From assembly GCA_016295895.1 (NCBI GenBank), contig JAEDKI010000076.1, forward strand, positions 1 through 8,598: a DNA stretch of 8,598 nucleotides, written 5' to 3'. Shown in pieces: positions 4,017 through 8,598 of the stretch. The notes beneath the pieces are model-generated. The model searched no databases, was not told the DNA's origin, and was given only the letters and a program-made list of their open reading frames with translations. The stretch comes from Clostridiaceae bacterium (GTDB lineage Bacteria > Bacillota > Clostridia > Oscillospirales > Acutalibacteraceae). Position 1 is the stretch's first letter, and the number at the start of each line of letters is the position of its first letter. The position numbers and the translations under genes were made by a program.

Positions 4017-6511
4017 GCTTCACTACCTCCGATAAAATCAAATAAAGTCGGGATATCGGCTTCTCTGTCGGCTTCTTCAAGATATCCAACGCCGTCACGG
4101 AAATAATCGGCGTTAAGCTCGCAGCCCATGCCGAACCTTTTCATTTTTACAGCCATATACGGAACCGACATGATTCCGCCGAACGGGTCAAAAACCGTAT
4201 CGCCAACATTGCTGAACCTGTTGATTATTCTTTCGATTATATCGAGCTGAAGCGGGCAGACATGGAGCTGTTGACGCTTGCGGCTCTGAGATGTGTTGAG
4301 CGTTTTCATCCTGTTAACATCATCCCATATATCGAAACGCCATGACGCAGGAGCAACAACCATAAATGATGCGGGAAGTCTTCCCTCTTTGTCGAGAGCT
4401 TCCGCAGTTTCAACATGCTGTTTATAATCATAGATATTTGTCTCTGAGAATTGCTTGTAGAGCTTTTGAAGCACGTCGAACGGCATTCCCTTGACTTCAT
4501 CTTTCGTTAAAAGTCTGTCTCCCGATGAACGCCAATAACCGTGAGCATCGAGCTGCCATTGTGCTCGTGTGTAATCTTCTTTTGACTTCGTGACGGGTTC
4601 ATCGGCATATGCGTTTGATGTGTCTGTCGGAAGCTTACGGAACAAGAGGATATATTCCGGACAGCCGACGCCCATCTTTGTGCCGTCTTTGCATTGCTCG
4701 GTCCAGCCGAGACGGTATGTCTGATTGTTTTCACGCACGACATCGGTGCAAACGGTAATCATGCCGAAATATTCAAATCCGTGCTTGGTATAGTGATTTA
4801 TGCACATAGCATGAAACGGCTCGACGGTTGAGAAACCTTTGCCGGTGGTGTTGCCGAATAAAATTCTGTCTTTTACATGGCAAGCAAAAACTCTGCCGGG
4901 GCTTAAAATCCTCAGCAAATTCGGTGATAAAAAGTCCATCTGTTCAAAGAACTTCGCTGTGCTTTCATTGTGGCCGAAATCGTTATAGTTCGGACTGTAT
5001 TCATAATGATTAGAAAACGGAATTGAAGTGCAAATCAAATCAACGCTGTTTTCTTTCATCTTCGCCGTTTCTTCAACGCAATCATTAAGGATTGCCTTAT
5101 AGTTCTGACCTTCAACAACCATTCTGTCAACGCCTTTCGCTCGGTTAATGCTCTGAGCCGTTGCGGACAAGCCGTATTTTTGAATAACTTCTCTCATGTT
5201 TTCGGCGAGCTCATCGTGAAGCTTCCACTTCTTCATAAGTGCCTGGAAAATCGGCTCTTCCGCTTCGGTGTAGATTATGTCGATGATAACCTCTTTTGTC
5301 TGCAAGAATCTGTATATGCGGTGTATTGCCTGAATAAAATCATTGAATTCATAATCGATGCCGACAAAAATAGCACGGTGGCAATATCTCTGAAAATTAC
5401 AGCCGCTCCCGGAGAGCGATTTCTTGGTTGCAAATAGCTTGATTTTACCGAATGCAAAATCGATAACCCGCTTTTCTCGCTCGTCATAGTCCATCGAACC
5501 GTATATATCAACAACTCCGTCAATCTGTCGCTTTATTTCAAGCCTTTCGGCTTCCAAATCGTGCCACAAAATAAAGCTGTCATCCGGGGAAGCTTCAATT
5601 ATTTCCTTTGCCTTTGCAACTCTCTTTTGAATGCTTCTCGATTTCTCTTTAGCGGCATCTGAAAGAGAGGTTGCCGCATCTCTCAGAAATTCGAGCTGAC
5701 CGTCCTTTGCCGAGGGCAAATCTGAAAAATCAGCAGAAATGACATGCTTATTGATTTTGAGCGGCGGCAGGTCATAGCCTGTGTCGTCATAGCCCAAATC
5801 AGAGGGCTTTGAAATAAACAAGCCCCATGTGCCGACCCATGCCCAGAATTCCTTCTCACGGTGCGGATATAAGCTCAGATTATTCGCTTTCGTGCTGTCT
5901 CTCTGAAAGAATCTCGTCAATGCCTGCCCGGTGTCCATGACCTCAAGAAATCCTGCATAATTGATAAGCTCTTTATATCTGTTGGGCGACGGAGTTGCCG
6001 TTGCAACGAATTTATATTTGACGCCCTTGAACTTATCGATAAAGGTCTGATATGTTTTAGAGCCGAAAGAGCGCAGGACTGCCGCTTCATCGAGAATGCA
6101 GCAAGTGAACTGCGTCGGGTCGATGTCGCCGTCTCTGACTCTTTCATAGTTTGTCATAAGGATTGAATTGTCAAACTCAGCCGCTTCGGCCATTTTGGTG
6201 ATATATTTCGGCGGCTCGATATGTAAAAGATAGAGTGCATCGTTGGTAAATTCCTGCTTTACGCCGAGCGGCAGGACTATGAGAGCATTTCCGCCTTTGT
6301 GCTTTATGATTAATCGGCAAATTTCAAGCTCCTGAACGGTCTTGCCGAGGCCGAAACGCTGAAATATTCCACGCCTGCCGCCTTCGATGCACCATTTGAC
6401 CGTGTCTCTCTGATGCGGCTTTAAGCATGTGCTGATTTCGCTATCGTCAATCGAAAATCCCGATTTCGGAGCGATTTCAACTTTTGTATCAATAAATTCT
6501 TTGTATGTCAT
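4013..6511 (-). CDS. SNF2/DEAD-type helicase fused to DNA amino-methyltransferase
   Basis: An 832-aa two-enzyme protein. Residues 1-460 are an SF2 helicase: RFGLGKTVQ (52-60, ATP site), LDEAAVLRSF (140-149, Walker B as DEAA), VATATPS (169-175, motif III), SLSGSGCNFQ (365-374) and QAIHRIYRF (394-402, arginine-finger motif VI). Residues from about 466 are an N6-adenine/N4-cytosine methyltransferase of circularly permuted order: TSIPFSNHYEYS (495-506) in the place of D/SPPY, HVKDR (545-549), then HVCPLQLDIIERII (750-763) and the SAM-binding VFDPFGG (773-779). Such fusions occur in Clostridia phages; they may methylate phage DNA against host restriction while unwinding or tracking. A TTG start at 6544 is in frame, but ATG 6511 gives MTYKEFIDTK, the usual family beginning, with AAGGA about ten bases upstream. 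It overlaps the preceding gene by 23 nt. Confidence 0.9.
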   Translation of the reverse strand: MTYKEFIDTKVEIAPKSGFSIDDSEISTCLKPHQRDTVKWCIEGGRRGIFQRFGLGKTVQELEICRLIIKHKGGNALIVLPLGVKQEFTNDALYLLHIEPPKYITKMAEAAEFDNSILMTNYERVRDGDIDPTQFTCCILDEAAVLRSFGSKTYQTFIDKFKGVKYKFVATATPSPNRYKELINYAGFLEVMDTGQALTRFFQRDSTKANNLSLYPHREKEFWAWVGTWGLFISKPSDLGYDDTGYDLPPLKINKHVISADFSDLPSAKDGQLEFLRDAATSLSDAAKEKSRSIQKRVAKAKEIIEASPDDSFILWHDLEAERLEIKRQIDGVVDIYGSMDYDEREKRVIDFAFGKIKLFATKKSLSGSGCNFQRYCHRAIFVGIDYEFNDFIQAIHRIYRFLQTKEVIIDIIYTEAEEPIFQALMKKWKLHDELAENMREVIQKYGLSATAQSINRAKGVDRMVVEGQNYKAILNDCVEETAKMKENSVDLICTSIPFSNHYEYSPNYNDFGHNESTAKFFEQMDFLSPNLLRILSPGRVFACHVKDRILFGNTTGKGFSTVEPFHAMCINHYTKHGFEYFGMITVCTDVVRENNQTYRLGWTEQCKDGTKMGVGCPEYILLFRKLPTDTSNAYADEPVTKSKEDYTRAQWQLDAHGYWRSSGDRLLTKDEVKGMPFDVLQKLYKQFSETNIYDYKQHVETAEALDKEGRLPASFMVVAPASWRFDIWDDVNRMKTLNTSQSRKRQQLHVCPLQLDIIERIINRFSNVGDTVFDPFGGIMSVPYMAVKMKRFGMGCELNADYFRDGVGYLEEADREADIPTLFDFIGGSEA

Positions 6512-6806
6512 TGCTTTCAGTTCCTTCAATTTTGTTAATCTCAATTATTGCCTTGATGATGTTTTGCATTTCCTCGACGGTTAAGCTCGCTTTTTCTATT
6601 TCTTCAAGAGCCTTTGAAACCGTCAGTTTCTCCCGAACTGTCGTTTTATTGTCAATTATCTTCAATTGCAGAGGTTGGCTCGGCTTGACATCGATATAAA
6701 TGACATCTGCCCACTTCTCAATGAGATTAGACAGAGCTTCTTTTATTCCGATGATGTCCGGCTCGGCAACATCGAGCATCTTCGCCGTGATCTTAAGCTC
6801 CAACAT
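6489..6806 (-). CDS. Hypothetical phage protein upstream of helicase
   Basis: A 105-aa protein that I do not recognise. It has an N-terminal strand (LELKITAKM), a helix (GIKEALSNLIEKWADV), strands (VIYIDVKPSQPLQLKIIDN) and a helical C-terminus (TVSKALEEIEKASLTVEEM, then QNIIKAIIEI). No Cys pairs or membrane segment. ATG 6806 lies inside the end of the preceding gene (14-nt overlap), with GGAGG 12 bases upstream, a little far; Met 10 (6779) is an alternative. It precedes the helicase-methyltransferase with an overlap, so it is probably a partner or accessory in the same process, which is inference from position only. Confidence 0.65.
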   Translation of the reverse strand: MLELKITAKMLDVAEPDIIGIKEALSNLIEKWADVIYIDVKPSQPLQLKIIDNKTTVREKLTVSKALEEIEKASLTVEEMQNIIKAIIEINKIEGTESNDIQRIY

Positions 6807-7341
6807 CTTCCGCTATCGCCTCCGAGTTGAATTTGTTGATTCTGTCGGCAATCATTCGGGCGGCCTTTTCTTTAATCCCAGTGAAATTGCCATGAACTCC
6901 CATGACGATAACCGCCGTTCCTTTGACCTCCTCATCGGTGATGCTCGTTGCCTTTTCGTTTTTGCAAAGCTTGTCTTTTTGCTTTGACATTATCAAGCGG
7001 AAATTGCCGTTGTAAATGTGGCAAGGGATTGACTTCGGCTTATTGCCGACTTTGTCATATATAAGCCTTAGAACGTCATCAGGTGATTTTGCCTTTGCAA
7101 CCGTCGCAGGCTTGAACGGCGGTATGACTACGATATAATTTGCCATATATATCCTCCCATCTTGTGTGATGTTGAGCCCTGCTCTCAGAAGCTTATTGAA
7201 GAATATATTTCTTTCACAGTTCAGAATGCTAAGCTCGGTGCTGTGGTGAACACAGCGGCGGCAGCAGGCGTGACATATCTCTGCGCCGCCGCAATTTACA
7301 ATGCTGTTTGTTTCTTTTCCGCATCGGGTGCAAATGCTCAT
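6793..7341 (-). CDS. Zinc-ribbon N-terminus joined in frame to DUF3846-like domain
   Basis: A 182-aa frame with two parts. Residues 1-45 are Cys-rich (C4, C7, C17, C23, C26, C27, C30, C42 with H24, H32-H33) and probably bind zinc. Residues 66-182 (MANYIVVIPPFKP to the end) resemble DUF3846-type small phage proteins, with GTAVIVMGVHGNFTGIKE as the conserved-looking block; that match is tentative. The start ATG 7341 has AAAGGAGG (7356-7349) at ideal distance, so I prefer it to the in-frame ATG 7395, which lies inside the inverted-repeat loop. A second ATG at 7146 (Met66) has its own GGGAGG (7158-7153) six bases upstream. The frame could therefore yield a long protein and a 117-aa short form, or be two genes merged by loss of a stop codon. 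Confidence 0.75.
   Translation of the reverse strand: MSICTRCGKETNSIVNCGGAEICHACCRRCVHHSTELSILNCERNIFFNKLLRAGLNITQDGRIYMANYIVVIPPFKPATVAKAKSPDDVLRLIYDKVGNKPKSIPCHIYNGNFRLIMSKQKDKLCKNEKATSITDEEVKGTAVIVMGVHGNFTGIKEKAARMIADRINKFNSEAIAEDVGA
7144..7158 (-). promoter_or_regulatory. Internal ribosome-binding site and in-frame ATG
   Basis: GGGAGG (7158-7153), six bases, then ATG (7146-7144), inside the zinc-ribbon/DUF3846-like frame. It begins MANYIVVIPPFKP, which looks like a natural protein start. Strength and spacing equal those of the gene's own site, so an independent 117-aa product is likely whether or not the long form is made. Confidence 0.6.
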
Positions 7342-7358
7342 ATATAAGCCTCCTTTAT

Positions 7359-7421
7359 CCCCGCCGCATGTGTTGCAAAGCTTTATAATGCGCATATTAA
7401 ATTTTTGATTTCGCGGCGGGG
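7359..7421 (-). repeat. 9-bp GC-rich inverted repeat in the leader of the zinc-ribbon gene
   Basis: CCCCGCCGC (7359-7367) and GCGGCGGGG (7413-7421) are exact reverse complements around a 45-base AT-rich loop, in the 87-base gap between two genes. On the minus-strand RNA the stem closes two bases before AAAGGAGG and the ATG at 7341. No T-run follows on either strand, so it is not a terminator. Its arms, an AATTTAATAT in the loop, and the AGGAGG and GCTTATA after the stem recur at 1641-1787. Confidence 0.6.
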
Positions 7422-7428
7422 TAATAAA

Positions 7429-8412
7429 CTAATCAGTTGTTAATTGAGCGGCAACCGCTGCCATAGCTTTTTTGAGCTTTTCGGCAGTTTCGCCGTCAAC
7501 GGTCGCAAGGATATCTTTCATTTTGCCGATGTTTTTCTGTGCTTCCTCGAAATAGAATGAGAATTTGAGCACATCCGGATTTGCGGCGAATTTGGAGCTT
7601 TTTTCAACGGCGGCGAGCCTGTCCGCCGCTTCCTGCTTCTCTTGCTGGGCTGCGGAAATCATGGCTTTGTATTTTTCCTCAAGCTCAGCGAGCTTTTTAG
7701 CTGACTTTTCCGCCTCGGCGGCGACCTGTGCCAAAGCATCTTTGGCAGCTTCCTCTTTTGCCGCTTTAACTGCCTTATCAGTCAGCTTTTTGATTTCATC
7801 GGCTGACGGTTCACGGACCGAAACCTCAACAGGTCGGCTCTGAGCTTCTTTAAGCTCTCGCTGTACGGAGAAAAGCTCCGTGTCTTTCTCATTTAATGAA
7901 TTTTTTAAATTTGCAAGCTCTGCTTTTGCATCTTCAAACATCTTTTCGGCTTCAGAAAGCCGTTCATTTTCCGATGAAAGAAAAGTTATCTGCTCTTCCT
8001 GCTCTGTCAGCTTCTTGACTGCTTCTTTAAGCTCACGGGCGGACATGTCGTCAACATCGTTTTTCTCAACGAATTCAGCCACCTCGATTCGGGGCAATTC
8101 AGAGAGGATTTTTAATTTTGTTATTCCGAGTTTTGCATTCGACTGCAAAAGCGGCTCTCCGAGACTTTCAAGGGCTTGAATATAATTGTAAGCCTGTCGC
8201 TGTTTGAGATTGAACTCCGTCTCGGCGTAGCTTTCAAAGGTTTCATATCCGAGCTCGGCAAAAAGCTTTGAATCTCTCATCTTCTTTAAGCCTTTGCAGA
8301 ACTCAACAAGTGCGGCGGCGGCAAGCTCGCCGTTTTTCTTGATTTCAAAGTGAAGCTCGACAGCTTCTTTCTGCGGAGCGGTAAGCTCTCCGCTGAATAA
8401 CGATAATTCCAT
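7429..8412 (-). CDS. DUF3102-like protein with long coiled coil
   Basis: A 327-aa acidic, helical protein. The N-terminal 130 residues contain KKMRDSKLFAELGYETFESY (43-62) followed by NLKQRQAYNYIQALE (68-82), the pattern of DUF3102-like/ParB-HTH-like phage and plasmid proteins that begin with a DNA-binding helical domain. Residues about 125-272 form a long, probably dimeric coiled coil, Ala/Glu/Lys-rich near the end. A small helical cap (DVLKFSFYFEEAQKNIGKMK, 280-299) closes it. It may bind phage DNA during replication or partition, but no partner is visible. The start is ATG 8412 with AAGGAG eight bases upstream, 12 nt after the preceding gene. Fold class fairly sure; function not known. Confidence 0.8.
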   Translation of the reverse strand: MELSLFSGELTAPQKEAVELHFEIKKNGELAAAALVEFCKGLKKMRDSKLFAELGYETFESYAETEFNLKQRQAYNYIQALESLGEPLLQSNAKLGITKLKILSELPRIEVAEFVEKNDVDDMSARELKEAVKKLTEQEEQITFLSSENERLSEAEKMFEDAKAELANLKNSLNEKDTELFSVQRELKEAQSRPVEVSVREPSADEIKKLTDKAVKAAKEEAAKDALAQVAAEAEKSAKKLAELEEKYKAMISAAQQEKQEAADRLAAVEKSSKFAANPDVLKFSFYFEEAQKNIGKMKDILATVDGETAEKLKKAMAAVAAQLTTD

Positions 8413-8424
8413 GCTTTTCTCTCC

Positions 8425-8598
8425 TTATGCGGATTTTAAATCCTTGAATACTTTTTTGACTTGTTCATTGCTGAACGGTTTTAAGATTTCCGCTTCCCAA
8501 CGGTCAACAAAAGCTCTGACCTTATGCGGAATTGTGTGCGAATATTCTTTATTTGGGCCGTGCCGTTCATTTCCGTAACCGTGAAGCTGAACTTCTCG
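8425..8598 (-). CDS. C-terminal part of an unrecognised phage gene
   Basis: The last 57 codons of a gene that begins beyond the window. The frame is open from base 8598 and ends in a TAA at 8427-8425. It reads REVQLHGYGNERHG, then PNKEYSHTIPHKVRAFVDRW, and ends FSNEQVKKVFKDLKSA; it is hydrophilic and the last 30 residues look helical. The TAA lies 12 nt before the DUF3102-like start, whose ribosome-binding site overlaps this gene's last codons. I do not recognise the family from this fragment. Confidence 0.6.
   Translation of the reverse strand, partial: REVQLHGYGNERHGPNKEYSHTIPHKVRAFVDRWEAEILKPFSNEQVKKVFKDLKSA

Noticed and set aside
4306..6147. Several alternative-frame ORFs inside the helicase-methyltransferase gene
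   Set aside because: All are short, without ribosome-binding sites or recognisable domains, and lie within a gene with clear conserved motifs.
6512..6544. Helicase start at TTG 6544
   Set aside because: ATG 6511 has a better ribosome-binding site and gives the usual family N-terminus; the extra 11 residues would lengthen the overlap with the upstream gene.
7359..7421. Inverted repeat as an intrinsic terminator for the coiled-coil gene
   Set aside because: No T-run follows the right arm on the minus strand; AAAGGAGG and a start codon follow instead.
7565..8179. Two plus-strand Ser/Ala/Phe-rich open frames
   Set aside because: They are the complement of the coiled-coil gene; Ala/Glu/Lys codons give Ser/Phe/Ala-rich antisense frames.

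Overview
The window looks like part of a phage or prophage from a gut-type Clostridia host (Oscillospiraceae/Lachnospiraceae-like). This rests on family recognition: YopX, DUF1492-type late regulator, DUF3102-like coiled-coil protein, helicase-methyltransferase fusion, small zinc-ribbon proteins and an HNH nuclease. It also rests on strong AGGAGG-type ribosome-binding sites and moderate-to-low GC. No host gene, tRNA, rRNA, CRISPR array or insertion sequence is visible. Every supported gene is on the minus strand, so the transcript reads from high to low coordinates.

In transcription order: the tail end of an unrecognised gene (8598-8425); a 327-aa N-terminal DUF3102-like protein with a long coiled coil (8412-7429); a GC-rich inverted-repeat leader (7421-7359); a zinc-ribbon protein read in frame into a DUF3846-like domain (7341-6793); a small protein (6806-6489); a large SNF2-type helicase fused to a DNA amino-methyltransferase (6511-4013); and a tightly packed run of small proteins, including a YopX protein with an unusual C-terminal extension and three Cys-rich putative zinc proteins (4016-1800). 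Most junctions in this run overlap by 4 to 23 nt (8 nt at three of them), which indicates one translationally coupled operon.

Next come a 173-base non-coding gap (1627-1799) with a 13-bp perfect inverted repeat, a HUH-type rolling-circle replication-like protein (1617-904), and a DUF1492/sigma-region-4-like regulator (847-476). After these are a probable late promoter with two ATGTCA boxes 10 bp apart, and an HNH endonuclease (to 22). In phages of this type the small terminase subunit usually follows the HNH gene, so the packaging genes are expected just left of base 1. The window therefore spans the replication/early region and the switch to late transcription.

The observations most worth following up are four. 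Two GC-rich leader inverted repeats share several sequence blocks, each just upstream of an AAGGAGG. A tandem ATGTCA operator lies at the early/late switch. The HNH gene has no standard start codon and has lost its zinc-knuckle cysteines. The zinc-ribbon/DUF3846-like gene carries a second strong in-frame ribosome-binding site and start.
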